Below are positions 11,446 to 23,487 of a DNA stretch of 64,000 nt, piece by piece; position 1 is the first letter of the stretch, and each line of letters starts with the position of its first letter. The stretch is taken from assembly GCA_964034945.1 (NCBI GenBank), contig OZ035960.1, positions 10,048,457 to 10,112,456 on the forward strand, written 5' to 3'. The position numbers and the translations under genes are program-made. The notes beneath the pieces are model-generated. The model ran no database searches. It was not told the origin of the DNA and saw only the letters and a program-made list of their open reading frames with translations. The DNA is from Chrysopilus asiliformis. Its lineage: Eukaryota > Arthropoda > Insecta > Diptera > Rhagionidae.

Positions 11446-12149
11446 GGGCATCAATCGTGTAACGCGACGCGTCTCCGTCTTTAAGCTGAGACGGCGACAT
11501 CGACGCGACACGTTTTTCTAATCTTGTATCGCGACACTAAAAAGTTTGAACGTTCAATGGATTGAATTTCTTAAATCAATTATAGGTCATGCTAAATAAA
11601 GCTTTCTGAGTGCACAATACGGACCAGTTTTGCTCACTACAAATATCTTGCTACAGAAACGTCAAAATAAAAATGTTTGGATTAGCTGAAATTAATTTTA
11701 TGTTAAGTTCACCAGAAAAAAGTGAATTCTTAAGGGACATAAATGATCCATTCCAGCTCATCTCAAAACCGTAATGTTTTTTACTTTTTGACTTTTTGCT
11801 TGAAGTGAATAAAAATCAAATCCTCCCACAAAAGTTTTTTCATTTTGTTGCCGGAGGCACCAGTGTCAAACGCGCCCCTCGCTAAGGCATTATTTTCCTC
11901 CATAAACCTTACAAGGGTTTCCCACTGTTTTTCATTCGTTATCTTCCTGAAATAATATAAATTTATTATAATTTAAATACAAAAACTTTTATTTACTTTG
12001 GTTCCTCCATTTTGAAATGACAGACGGAATGACACTAAGGGACGCCTCGAACTGTGTCGCTAAACGAAAAGACGCGTCGCCATACACGATTGCTTTTCTT
12101 AATGAAAGACGCAATTTCGTGTCTGCGTCGCGTTACACGATTGATGCCC
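11446..12149 (-). mobile_element. DNA transposon with perfect 25-bp terminal inverted repeats
   Basis: Ends are perfect 25-bp inverted repeats beginning GGGCATCAATCGTGTAACGC. Inside each end are further GACGCG-rich motifs. The element carries a short two-exon Myb/SANT-like ORF (11781-12010, minus). A Myb-like accessory gene suggests the PIF/Harbinger superfamily, but no 3-bp duplication is evident. Confidence 0.75.
11781..12010 (-). CDS. small Myb/SANT-like (MADF-like) transposon protein, two exons
   Basis: Exon 1 is 12010-11997 (MEEP plus two bases of a Lys codon), with donor GTAAAT. Exon 2 is 11946-11781, after TTATTTCAG. The joined 59-codon frame reads MEEPKKITNEKQWETLVRFM, then EENNALARGAFDTGASGNKM and KKLLWEDLIF. 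The tryptophan spacing and the 'F-M-E-x-N-x-x-L-A-x-G' pattern match Myb/SANT-like DNA-binding domains of insect transposon-derived proteins. It is truncated soon after the domain. Whether it is expressed is unknown. Confidence 0.6.
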
Positions 12150-13347
12150 AGCTCTCGTTATTTTGAAAACTAATGCAAAAAACTAATAAAACCTATAAAT
12201 ATCCAAAAATGTATGAAGCAATTTATGAAACCTAGTGCAGATCTTAAAAACTAGAGCTCGCAATCAGAATACGCCAAATTACCTAAAAAAATATTCTAAA
12301 ATCGAATTCACCAAAAAAAGTGTGGTTTCTGTATTATTTGACATAAAACTTTTGACACTATTATTTGACACTGAGGCAATAAAAAAAGTTGGAATAATAA
12401 TCCTTCTAGATAAGTTTGAAAACAATTTGGGTTTCGGTAAAACATTTAAAAAAATTCTTTTTTTTAAACTATATTGAGAAATTATGGATTCCAGTAAAGA
12501 GATTGAAATTTTGTACAATTTCAGCTTGCATTCAAAATCTTCAGTCGGTTTCAAAACCACTCTGTCGAATAATCTCAAATTTTGGGTCATACCTCCTGAG
12601 AAAATCTAGTAAAAAATTGTTTCAAATAATCATGTATTTTTTTGTCAATCAAAAAATTTTACTGCACGAAAAAAGTGTATCTATCGGAAAACTCCGCATA
12701 TGTAAAAAAACAAGCTTTTTGAATTACAATTATTTTGATTCAATACAAAAATTTCGTGTAACAACTTATTCCATAAAATCGTAAGAACAATTGAAAACCT
12801 GGAATCCTTCATCCACGTGTGTCTCTCTATTTTATTTTTGTTTACTTGTTTTTTTTTTTTTGTTTTATCCACTTATGTAGGAAGTCTCTTAATTTTCATT
12901 CCCGAATGTATAATAAAAGTTGCGGTAAAGGTTAGGTACGTAGAATACAAAGAAAGTAAAAATCGAACAAAAGAAGAAGTTTTGTAAAACGTGCGTCCTT
13001 TCTTTCGTTTTGTACCTTCGGTTGTCGCCTCAAATAGGCATCCAATATGGCAAGATGAAAGATCTTTATGTCGGTTAAATAAAATAAAGGGAGACCGAGG
13101 AGCCTCCTACATTATTTCGATATCTTTATACCATTTAGCCGCATTTATTTGTTACCATTACTTTGTGTTTTTCCTTATCTTTAATGCTGCAATTGATGTA
13201 CATTATTTGGTTTGTTCATTTTTTGTTTGGTAAAGTTGGCTCTTGTTGCATCTTACAAGAAATTTATCCATTGGCGATGGTTTCTAACATAGAGGTAGGT
13301 AGTAGGTATGACGTTTTATTTAATATCTATATCTATTCATATCGATT
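12150..13347. other. AT-rich intergenic DNA, no gene seen
   Basis: Several 60-136-codon frames occur by chance in T-rich sequence; none has recognisable domains. Confidence 0.5.
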
Positions 13348-13350
13348 TAA

Positions 13351-13591
13351 GTGCAGGTGCGCACCGCGTTTGCAGGCATGTAGAATGGCAGTAAAGTGGC
13401 AATTTGAGTGTTTGGAACGCTTAAAAACCAATATGGCAGCTCGCATGAAGGTGTATTTCTACTTACTTTGTTACTACTTACTGACTTCTACTTCAATTAA
13501 TACTGAAACACTAAATATGACTGGTTTAAAAGGCCCAAGAGGCCACTTCGGCATCATAATGCATATTTGCTAACGGGGTGTGCGCCTGCAC
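13351..13591. mobile_element. TAA-flanked MITE with GTGCAGG ends
   Basis: Imperfect inverted ends GTGCAGGTGCGCACC and GGTGTGCGCCTGCAC, with TAA at both sides (13348-13350, 13592-13594). 241 bp. The 3-bp TAA duplication again fits Harbinger-type elements. Confidence 0.72.
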
Positions 13592-13658
13592 TAAGTAAGA
13601 AGATTTTAAACTGGTATACACATATATAGATTTAAATTCAGTTTGAACATGGTTTTCT

Positions 13659-13984
13659 TTAACACGTTGGCTGCCATGTCGCACGTTTTCGTGCGACACC
13701 CAAATGTTACCCTGAGGCCGCGTCGCACATTTTCGTGCGACGTGGCCCACAGGATGTTTTATGTTCTCCCAGGCCATGTCGCACGAAAACGCACGACACA
13801 AAAAAACCGTTATAACTGCAAAATTAGGACCAATAATAAAGTCGCGAGTAGTCAAAAATGATTTTTAGGCACAAAGAAACAAAAAATAACAAAAAATAGT
13901 TGGCCTCAGGTGACCAAAATCGTGAAAAGACGTTGGCACTGCACGATCAAAATCCTGAAAAGACTTTGGCAGCCAACGTGTTAA
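13659..13984. mobile_element. piggyBac-like MITE, TTAA-flanked (copy B)
   Basis: TTAA at 13659-13662 and 13981-13984, with the same CACGTTGGCTGCCA termini as copies A and C. The interior differs. It carries three short hairpin motifs built on GTCGCACG and CGTGCGAC (13678-13697, 13724-13743 and about 13777-13796). These resemble subterminal protein-binding repeats. Confidence 0.8.
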
Positions 13985-14050
13985 TATATAGTTTACTATA
14001 TATACTTTTTGGTAGCCCGTCCGTACGCAGAGAAAAGAAATAGTAAATCT

Positions 14051-14225
14051 AATGGGAAATCGGGACTATCACTAAAATAGTTAATTTGAATTGAAAAAAT
14101 AGTCAATTTAAATACAAAATAGTAAATTTTACGACTAAGAAGTTAAATTTCTTATAAAAATTGTCGATTATGACTATTTTTGTAATTAAAATTAACTATT
14201 TTAGTAATAGTCACGATTCCCCATT
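14051..14225. mobile_element. AT-rich palindromic MITE
   Basis: Left arm AATGGGAAATCGGGACTATC then ACTAAAATAGTTAATTT, with an approximate inverted copy on the right ending ATTCCCCATT. The centre is AT-rich. Edges are approximate and the target duplication is unclear. Confidence 0.6.
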
Positions 14226-15177
14226 TCATTTCTGCAACTTCTCCCGTATATCTAAAACAAAATACTTTAACCCGACAATGATAGGTCCACATTCTAGTAA
14301 TTTATTGTTTTTATAAACAATTTTAAATAAATGAGATACCCCAAAATTAATTAAAACCGCACCATTAAGTTACTTATCACATTACCGATATTTTATATAT
14401 TTTCGTAAATGATACAGGACCAAAAATTAATAGGTTTTTTCCTGGGAGCTATAAAGAATCATATGTTAGGAAACGTCATCCGATTCTACATTTCATGTTC
14501 GAAATAACAGCGAGATGCCAATAAATATTCCAGAGACAAACAATCTGCTTTAGAGCCATTGACAGTTTTCCCATTTTTTCCCTAAAAAGTCAAGTTTTTC
14601 ATCTAAATGCGAGGCAAAATATTCTTTCTCATCTATTTTTGTGGAAATTGAAGAAAATTTTTTATTTTTATAAATGGAAGTTTGGCTGGTACTTTGCCGA
14701 CTCATATTTCACCCAAGGCCAAGGAATACATACTAAGCCATATACGGGGGGTGAGAGGATGCCGATATACTTTGCTATACGAATATGTTGCAGGCGTGCA
14801 CGCCATAATTTTCCGATAAGAGTAAAGTATTTCCCTCAATTTTTTAAAATTGTTCTCGTTTTTTAGATTTAATACCGCTTGGAAGTATTTTTTTCTATAT
14901 CAACATCTAAATGTATTGAATGTCGTTTTTGGAAATTGAATAAAGAAATATATTTGGGGTGTGCAAATGTTGACATTTAATAAAAACAGACACAGAAAAA
15001 TATTTTAGATTGCTGAGAGTATAAAATGATTTTTACTTAGAATACGTTTTTGTTAAAAAAAAATTTTAGTCAAGATTCAGAGCGATTAAATGAAATGATT
15101 AGCTGCGTTCTTAAGGAAACAAGGATAAGTTATGACAGAAAATTAAAATAAAGTAAGTTTTAATAAAAAAAGTTGGG
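14226..15177. other. AT-rich intergenic DNA, no gene seen
   Basis: No supported feature. Confidence 0.5.
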
Positions 15178-15332
15178 TATTTCGCTGCTCTCTTGATCCA
15201 TAGAGTCCTTCCATCGTCTGGGTTTTCCCGCTTGTCGTTTTCAATCGACCAGACCTTTCAGGACTTTCTGGAGGATTCTGTTGTTGTCCATTTTATCAAC
15301 ATAACTTGCCCATTCGAGCAAGGCTAGTTGGT
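15178..15332 (-). pseudogene. LINE ORF2 C-terminal fragment
   Basis: The minus strand reads LALLEWASYVDKMDNNRILQ, then KVLKGLVD, a stop, and KRQAGKPRRWKDSMDQ. This is the 'W-x-x-Y/H-V-x-R/K-M ... R-G-R-P-x-x-R-W' tail found at the end of many insect non-LTR retrotransposon polyproteins. It contains one in-frame stop and no upstream RT domain. Confidence 0.6.
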
Positions 15333-15649
15333 AGTTGTCAGTACCTGGCAGCTAAGACAAAATAATATTTTTAAAATAATTTTAATATCCACCCCGGGAG
15401 TTGCAACCCTTAGCGGTTTGTGAAGAAATGGATAGGAGATCATTGGTGATATGATTGAAGAAGTAATTCTCGCACAAAAAATTTTGGAAATGCGAGACGT
15501 GTTGGTAGAGGGATTCGAAACGGCGAAAATAAGCGTGACTTCTTTCACTGTTGCTCCTCAATACGTCACTGGCTGCCCAAAAAACACAGATAGTCGTAAG
15601 GTGGGCCTTGCACCTCAAAATCACACAAATTTCTTGAGTTTTTGACCTT

Positions 15650-15747
15650 CCCAAGTAGCAAAAAAGGTCGTAAAGTGGTCGTCGCAACCATACAGTCACG
15701 AAACTAAAGTCGCGACGACCACTTTACGACCTTTTGTGTTCCTTGGG
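15650..15747. mobile_element. short fold-back MITE, CCAAGTA ends (copy 1)
   Basis: A ~98-bp near-palindrome: arms of about 38 bp reading AAGGTCGTAAAGTGGTCGTC and its complement around a short loop. A diverged second copy lies at 38584-38688. Confidence 0.75.
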
Positions 15748-15927
15748 TTTAGGGTGGTCAGTAAATCAGCGCGAATTTTTTTATTCCAAGAAAAACTTGT
15801 TAAAGACTTTCACATCGAACGACTTTGCCAATGTTTCAAGTTTTTGTTTTGAGAAAATCGACAGAAATGAAAGTGAAAAGTCATAACTCAAAAAATAAAT
15901 GGGAAATGTTCCACCGAAATTTCCCAA

Positions 15928-16231
15928 CCTCTTCCTCCACGGTATGTTTTCCCTAGACCCTCTCGTGCAGCTAAACGCGCACAAGACTTCTTTATTGAGC
16001 CTCTCCGTTTTCGTACTAAACCCCTAAAGTTTAGGGGTTCCTTTATTCCGCGAACAACAAGACTTTGGAACGATCTACCATCCAATGTGTTCCCCCAGGA
16101 CTATAACCCGCAGAAGCTCAAGTAGAACATACACTGACATCTCCTTCTGTCCTTCCGACCATTCTGAGCTGTTCTTCGGCATTAAAGGGTCTTCCCCTAA
16201 GCTCTGGCTGGAACTATAAAAAAAAAAAATT
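15928..16231 (+). pseudogene. non-LTR retrotransposon 3' end (truncated)
   Basis: The plus strand reads LPPRYVFPRPSRAAKRAQDF, then FIEPLRFRTKPLKFRGSFIP and RTTRLWNDLPSNVFPQDYN to a TAG at about 16124. The 'SFIPRTxRLWNxLPxxVFP' motif is characteristic of the extreme C-terminus of insect RT polyproteins. A ~100-bp 3' UTR and a run of A at 16218-16229 follow, as expected for a 5'-truncated LINE insertion. Confidence 0.82.
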
Positions 16232-16789
16232 CCCCGCTTCCAAAAAGATTTTAACTTAAAAATCCCTCGACCGATTGAGTCGACATTTTAGTTCCTGTCG
16301 TCTAAGCGAAAGAGTTGAGAGAGAAGCGAAAGCATTTGTCACAAATCAAATGTTTTCCCCGCCAGAGCCCTAGATATTTTGCCCTTAACCTGGTATAAAC
16401 TGTGTTAAGAAAGTTTCGCACCATCGAAAAAATATCGAAATATGCTATCGGAATTGCACGAAACTTTTTTTTGACACAGTGTAAAAAAACTCCTATTCAA
16501 ATTAAATTCTAATTGATACTAATTAATTCACATTACATGATCGACATGGAAATCTTTCACATAATTATTACAATTTTGCATTAAAATATTTCAAATAAGG
16601 AAAATTTATGGTTTGTTAAATCACTGATTTATAGTCATAAGTTGTCAGAAAAATAACCATTTAACCATTAGTAAGTATTCCAATGTGTTAAATTATTCAT
16701 AATGCATTTATCGTGTTCAATTCGAATCGATCATTTATTCGTTTTTTTTTTGTTTTGAATTGATTAAAACGATTATTTTGCATTAATCC

Positions 16790-18010
16790 ACAACCGGTAG
16801 CGATGATAGTTACGCCAGTTAAATGCAAGATCATTCCTATGCTTATGTTCACATTTATGAGGGGCGGCGAAGCAGCCACCAGCCTCAAATAATTCCAATG
16901 GCGGAATAGATGGCATAAAATTATGGGTAATAAATATTTTTCAGATTTGTTTTTTTTTTTTTTTTTTAGATTTTGTTCTTTGTTGCCCCGTGTGTTCATT
17001 TTCATTTTATTTTATTGGCCGAAGCCACACTAGAACGATCAATGGAACGGAGAAATGGAAATCTCAGCCAATAAAACTGAAGATGTTATTTCGGCCATTT
17101 ATCAACAACGCCATTACATCATGATATCGCATATCTATAGATATGTACCTAACATCGTCATCATCATCATCATCATCATCATTATTATCCATACGTATAT
17201 GATATTTGTTCTGGTCTTTCAACCATATTACTATAAATGGTAGAGTTTATTTTTTCGTGTGACTTCTGGATAAATGAGGAGAAATATCAGTGCGTATATG
17301 TTGAAGACAAGTTCTTCAAGATAAAGGTAGAACAATAACCAATATAAACTGATTACGTATTCATTTATTCCGGAGGAACACAAAAAGATGCACTGCCTAG
17401 GCTCCAATGTTTAAATACACGACGAAAAATCTTTATATGAACCTGCATATGAGCGTGCACAGTGGAATCGTCATACTCGTATGAGATTTAAGTATTACCT
17501 GTACGCGTTAAATAGATACCATGCCATACCTTATAACTTCAAAAACAGGGTTTACTCCTTTAAAAACCCAACTTTTTGCACTCGACTACATGGGCTGAGC
17601 CTCGTTTCATGTACTACGATTTAGTTTGTCTGCAATTTTGAACCTCCTTGGCGTTCTCTGCGTCTGTCTGTCTGCACAACACAAACACAAATATGATATC
17701 CATAAATCTCGTTAATAACCAATCCCATGTTGGAAATGCAAATTGCTCATGTCATATGCCTTCTCGTAAAATATGTTGTTCCAACTCAACATGAATGCGC
17801 AACGGCAATGGCACCAACAAAAACAACAACAAGAGAACTTCTTCTGCATTATTATATCGCAATGGTGATGGCAATGGCAAAGGGTGAATCAAATCGCTGA
17901 GGAGAAGAACCTTCCTTCTTTACATCGAAGACATCCAAGCAAAGCTCCTCTTGGAATCCAGTCAACCACACCACAAATCCAAATCCGTGCTATCGTGAAA
18001 CATGCTTTTT
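16790..18010. promoter_or_regulatory. ORF-poor, moderately GC-rich block; candidate enhancer DNA
   Basis: Stretches around 16790-16930, 17020-17150 and 17690-17960 are less AT-rich than their surroundings and lack transposon ends. They contain ATGCAAAT, CCATAAA-type and repeated CAATGGCAA-like motifs. A CAT/ATC microsatellite lies at 17156-17190. Regulatory function is inference only. Confidence 0.28.
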
Positions 18011-18995
18011 GGGTTATTAAGAAGGAGTTTCCATAACTTGGTTGCTCAGTATTTTCAACGCGTTTTAATTTTTTGCTATGAAAGGTTTACTACGACAACA
18101 TCGTTGGAAAATTTTCTTCTGTAGATACTTTTTATTTATTTCATAATAAATAATTATTATGTATGGCTTTCTCAAATTATGGATTTTTTTTAGAGAACAA
18201 CTGAAAATTCGAAGGAAGATTTAAAATTCCTGAACGAATTATTTGTTACAAATTTCAAATTTTTTTTTCTAGATTGCTTCTTTCAGGAGACATAAGCATT
18301 GCTCAATCGGGCAAGTACTTTTCGAGTTAAAGCTTTTGAAAGCAAGTTAGGGTATGTAACATTTTTTGTAAGATTTTTCTTTTGACATATGTTTTTCTTG
18401 GGTTTTTGAAAAATTGCTCAAAATATGAGCATATCATGGCAAATTCTAAGATCATATATTCGTGGTTTTTTTGCTAACAAATGATTGAAAACGGATTTTC
18501 CTCCGGTTGTCATAGGAATGATGTAGATTTTTGATGTTTGTAATCTTCACAAAAAATCCAATTTTGATACATGGAAAGGTTGTGTAAAGTCATATTTTAA
18601 ACACTTTTTTTTAGATTTTTATTTCGAGACTTACCGTTTTCGAGAAAATATTGTAAAGAAGTTTGTACCTCGCCTTCCTATTTATAATAGAAGAAAAAAG
18701 CGTATTTTGCGGATTTTTTGGGACCCCAACAATTATTCTTGGATTCTTATCTTTGTTTACCTAATCTATGGATACACTTTAATCAAAGTTGAACAGCTCT
18801 AGTCACTGTACCACTTAAATAATGTATAAAATTTGAAACCATGAGTGAAAAGTCGTTGTTTATATAAAAAAACCATAGTTATACCTCATACTTTTGTTAC
18901 ATAAACTTCATAGGGAGAAAAGGTTTTATTAAGGAGTAGCAAAGTTCTTACCAAGATATAGCGTTTTCATCTAAGATTCCGTTTTTTTTTCTTGA
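18011..18995. other. AT-rich intergenic DNA
   Basis: Possibly worn repeat around 18540-18680 ('gtaaagtcatattttaaacac ... ttttcgagaaaat'), which resembles phrases at 3370-3450 and 31600-31690. No gene seen. Confidence 0.45.
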
Positions 18996-19173
18996 ATTTC
19001 TCCGCGAATTTAATTCAGAATTTATGCCATGAATTTTTTTTATCTATCACAGAATAAATTCACTTAGTAAAAGTTGTCAAAATTTGAATTTTTTTGCGGC
19101 TGTTTTATAAAAGTAAAATCGAGTTGGGTTGTCTTTCAGGAATAAATTCTGAGATTTTGTGTCTTAGTGTAAT

Positions 19174-19754
19174 GGGCTCTCTCCATTGCCAGGATATTTT
19201 AGTTGCGATAAAAATGTGTTACAAATAGAAAGAGACAGATAGCTGTATTTGTCAATGGGAAATACAGAATACGAGCACGAGTCTTTATAGAAAGTTTTAT
19301 AGGATAAAATCATAGGAATTTAAACCGTATTCCATGTCCAAAACATTCAATTTGCATCTCCGAATCACATATCTGTATGTCCTCTAATATCTCAAATTTC
19401 CTACCTGTAAATATGGTTATTATTATTATTATAGTCTGTATACCCAAACATGTAATAAATATAAATACCTTCGTTGTTATTCATTGTATTGTAAGTTTTG
19501 AAACTGCATATGTCAAAATCAGACAGATTTTGACTACTTTTGTAGTTTATTTTATAGGAAGCGTACGTCAGTTCAACTACATCTACCAAAGCGACACCTG
19601 GCGACGAACGCTTCCTATAAAATAAACTACAAAAGCGACATCTGGCGACGTACGCTTTTTTTTTTGTTCTCTCTCTTTCTTACCAAGCCTTTGTTATATA
19701 AGTGTGTCCCTACATTTTATCGCAACTAAAATATCCTGGCAATGGGGAGAGCCC
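19174..19754. mobile_element. DNA element with ~41-bp inverted ends
   Basis: Starts GGGCTCTCTCCATTGCCAGG and ends with the near-exact inverted sequence CCTGGCAATGGGGAGAGCCC. It contains a further palindrome at about 19539-19632 (TAGTTTATTTTATAGGAAGC and complement) next to GCGACAxCTGGCGACG direct repeats. No transposase seen. Confidence 0.75.
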
Positions 19755-19840
19755 TTTAAGCGGCGACTTTTCTTAAGTATAGGCGAGAGAAGCTTCCCTC
19801 ACTTCTCTCGCCTATACTTAAGAAAAGTCGCAGCTTAAAG
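19755..19840. repeat. fold-back hairpin, 38-bp arms
   Basis: TTTAAGCGGCGACTTTTCTT and onward pairs with the right arm ending in AAGTCGCAGCTTAAA, with one mismatch and a 9-base loop. The sequence just to its right, AAGTTGCCGTGTGTAA, matches the end of MITE family X, suggesting shared ancestry. Confidence 0.75.
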
Positions 19841-20010
19841 TTGCCGTGTGTAACATAGGCCTTATAAGAAAAAAATCGAGTTGGGTTGTCTTTCAGGAAT
19901 AAATTCTGAGATTTTGTGGCTTAGTCTAATCGGTTGTGAAGTGTGAATTGAGTGTCGTAGAATAAAATTCGCGGAATATAGTGTCAGATGTACACGACGC
20001 CAAAAAGTTT

Positions 20011-22489
20011 TTTTTTTCAATGCCCTCAAAATGGTGTTATTTTCAATATAAAATATAGAATCTATTAAATATTTCAATTTTATGGCGTTTTTATTTAATA
20101 TTTCCGAAAAAAAAAACTATTTTAACCCAAGTTTTCTACAATCAAAAATTTGTCTTGACACATTTCGAGTTTATTTATCGCCCCATTAGATTCGAGTTTA
20201 TTTTTAAATTCGGTATTGCATTTGTAGTGAGTTCCTCAGAACAATAAATTCCAAGAAAATCACAAACAATTACATTTGATGATTTTAATAAGAAAAATTT
20301 CAAAAATAGATTCCCATAAAAGAACATAATTAAAATAAAATCACCGTAAATGAAACGCAAGTGTCTCACTTAAATACCATATTATGCTCAATGCCAAAAA
20401 ATTCAATTGCTCGTTGAACAAAACCACAGAATGTTAGCAATGCGTGTTTTTGAGACAAAATAGCATTATATCGTACATATATGAGATCGTATATTCTATA
20501 TGGACAGATTTTATGTGGCACGCGCATTTATTATATATGGTTGTAACCATATATTATACTTTGAGCATATTTGATACTGTGAAAAAAACGTCAAGAGTGG
20601 AGAAAAACAAATTTTCAGACACCGAAAACTCTTGGAAGATTCATAAATAACGATCAACACTGTTCAGATCGCTATTAATAGTAATCTGTGTGCAGCAGTC
20701 ACAGATTAGATAGCAACTATAGCACGCAGGAACGCAACACCACAGTCAATTGAAGAAGTAATCTGGATATACAAAGTCATATTAGTGAGTATAGATCTCC
20801 TTCCCTGTTTCCCATGTCATATGTTTTATATCAGTAGGTGATCCATGCCACCGTTTCGTTACATAAATCATAGGCCCAGCTGATTAACATGGCACATTTC
20901 TGATGTCGCACAGATGCTCGCGATCATAAAACTTTATGAAATGTTACGGTCGCCCTGTCAAAACACGCTATTCACCTAATTAGAAATCTAAAATGTCTAA
21001 ATAGTTGTCATAGCTATTGCACGCTAAAATGATACTAAAACATCCTTGAAATCTTGAGAATATTATTATTACTATTACTTATGGGCATTGAATCGCTTAA
21101 ACTATCGTTAAAATTATGTTGTTTTTGACTGAACATCGTCCAATGATCATTTTCATCGCCATCTTCATAATTACTGATGATGCTGTAACATATATACATA
21201 TCAATTTATGCTTTGATTTTGGTATAAAATTTCCATACCGATGACTAAACTATTTGCTGCACTTTAAATATTATGGACAAAATGACAGATACATTCGTTG
21301 AATTTATTTCGCGAACATATACTAAAAGGGCAATTTAAATCGTTTAATTAGCAATTATAACGATTAAGCGATCATCAAAATATTTTTGACTGTAACTCAT
21401 TCTCGGATCTGTGCCGGGTCTTGTGGATGCAGTTATGCTGCATATTAATTATATGACATCGAAATATGCCGCTATGGAAATATGTGAAAATTCAATTAGG
21501 GTAATTAGTGAATATACGATTTGAAATTTTGTATGAAAATAAAATAGTGATTCGTAGAAAGTCAGCTGCAATAAAATTTGTTAAAATTGAATTAATGCGA
21601 AGTTTTAATGATTTTCTCTGTAATAAATTAATGAAATCCGAATACACAAGGCTTTAGAAGTAAAAATTGAAAATTGTCCATTAGTATAGCTGGCATTGAA
21701 AGTCTAGGGACATGGGGATGCATTTTTGTACTTCGTCAAAAACCAGCAATGAGTACAATGAGAAACAAGAAGTATTTTTAAAATACAATTAAAAAAAAAC
21801 CATATCAGCATTTTTTGTATGTGGCACATATTTGCCTTTTGAAGTTCGAAATAGCACCGAAAAGCACGAGCATATGAGGTTTTGTCCTTTTAAAATTACA
21901 AAAATTTACGTGATCGGTCCTAAAGATTTAGACGTATAACTCATATCCGCGTACAAGAAGTGTAAGAAGGTGATGAGAACGACACACTGATTTAAAATGT
22001 GTTTCTAAAGCCGCAAAAGCTTTAATGAGGAAATTGGTGATCGGCGGGTCGAATTTGGGTCAATATTGGCTTCACAAAAATTCTGGAACGATAGAGCAGA
22101 ATTTCACGGTTGTCGTGTCTATACAGTGATCAGTTTTGGAACCTAAACGCCAGTTTCGCTTTGAAGAAAGGGGTACCTGAAAGGCCCCGCTTTACATAGT
22201 TTAAAAGCCTCAAAAATGTTGGAACTGTCGTTTTTCAATCACAATTGAAGATGAGGTTTTCCGCATTTTTTATTGTGACCGTTTGAAAGATATTACAACA
22301 ACAAATTTGTGTTACTGAAAATTGTCAGTTCATATTTGTTTCAATGTGTAAGACTACAGGTGTGGTTGCGCAGAAAAAATAGTTACACAAGTTAATACAT
22401 TTTCAAGGAAAATTGAGCTCTCCATACCTCTACGTAAATGAATATCCAAATTACAGACAAACAGTTCTTGAAAGGAAAAATGACCTTTC
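20011..22489. other. intergenic DNA, few repeats
   Basis: No coding gene. Bases ~20640-21000 are less AT-rich, with ATTA, TTTATGA and GCTGATTAACATGGC motifs and no repeat ends; they are a candidate regulatory segment. The rest is ordinary AT-rich sequence. Confidence 0.45.
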
Positions 22490-22857
22490 TTAACACGTTG
22501 GCTACCATGTGAGTCACCGGTGATCGCAGCGTGTCACCGGTGATCGCAGCGTGTCACCGGTGATCGCAGCGTGTCACCCACAGGGACAATGTGAGTCACC
22601 GGTGTACACACAAGTTCCATGGTTGAGTGCAGTCGTTCGTGCGGTACAAGGGGGTTTGTTTTTGTGGAGCATATTTCATGTGAAAAATTTGTTGTGGTAA
22701 GTTTTTTCCGTTATACTTTATTCGATTCGTTCGTTTTTGTCTGTATTGATCTTGTGTTCACCGGTGACTCACATTGTACAGAAATGATTTTTGCGTTTTT
22801 TCCCAGTGTATACTAGCGGAGTAAGCGTTTTTTTTGGGCTGGTAGCCAACGTGTTAA
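22490..22857. mobile_element. piggyBac-like MITE, TTAA-flanked (copy C)
   Basis: TTAA at 22490-22493 and 22854-22857, with termini CACGTTGGCTACCA and TGGTAGCCAACGTG (the latter matching copy A). Near the left end a 20-bp unit containing GTCACCGGTGATCGCAGC is repeated three times in tandem (about 22507-22570). Single GTCACCGGTG motifs recur further inside and near the right side. Confidence 0.82.
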
Positions 22858-23487
22858 GACGAGAAATAGTTAGACTTTCTTAAGAGGAGAAATTGCCAGA
22901 TCATTTTCGCCAGTTTATCCTGAGGGTGAGGTAAAAATTCACTTGAAAAAAAAATGCGCCGCAGGCGAGAATTTAAAGGACAAAAATGGTTTATCTTTAG
23001 TTATTTCAATAAAGAAAAATATTGCTTTATCGATCTATCGATTTAATCAAGATTTCTTGACAAAATCAAGAAATCTTGACTTTTAAAGGACATTAAATCC
23101 AATTGAAATAAAATACTTGATATCAGCTAGTTTTATGTTTCGCTGCATGGTAATTAAGGCATTTCGATATCGAAACGTTTTTGTAACGCAACATAGCATT
23201 TAGTTAAGCTACAATTGACAATTATAGCGGTACAATAACTCCACTTAATTTCGTTTATTTACATGCAGTCAATATAGAAATATTTACGTCTATGCCTACA
23301 CTGCTGCCATCTAAATTCTACGTACCAAAGACGTGTGTACATGGGCTCATCATCTCCGTATAGAACGATCTACTTGACATCATTATCCTCATCATCGAGC
23401 AATTTCTTCCAGTACGTAAGTTATCATAGTCTTAAACCGACATTGTTGGTTCGCTGTTACCCGCCACCCTTTTCTACTGTTGTCCAC

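Larger units (their letters stand above)
18996..20010. repeat. composite of nested MITEs
   Basis: An outer repeat (family M, also at 44073-44662 and 53516-53758) begins near 18996 and ends near 20010 with 'gtgtcagatgtacacg'. It is interrupted by an element at 19174-19754 and a fold-back at 19755-19840. About 60 bp of the outer repeat ('aaaatcgagttgggttgtct...') occurs on both sides of the insertions (19114-19173 and 19867-19935). That is far longer than a target duplication, so it may reflect two tandem copies. Confidence 0.65.

Noticed and set aside
13163..13573. 136-codon plus-strand ORF
   Set aside because: It runs from T-rich sequence into a TAA-flanked MITE, with low-complexity hydrophobic composition and no domain.
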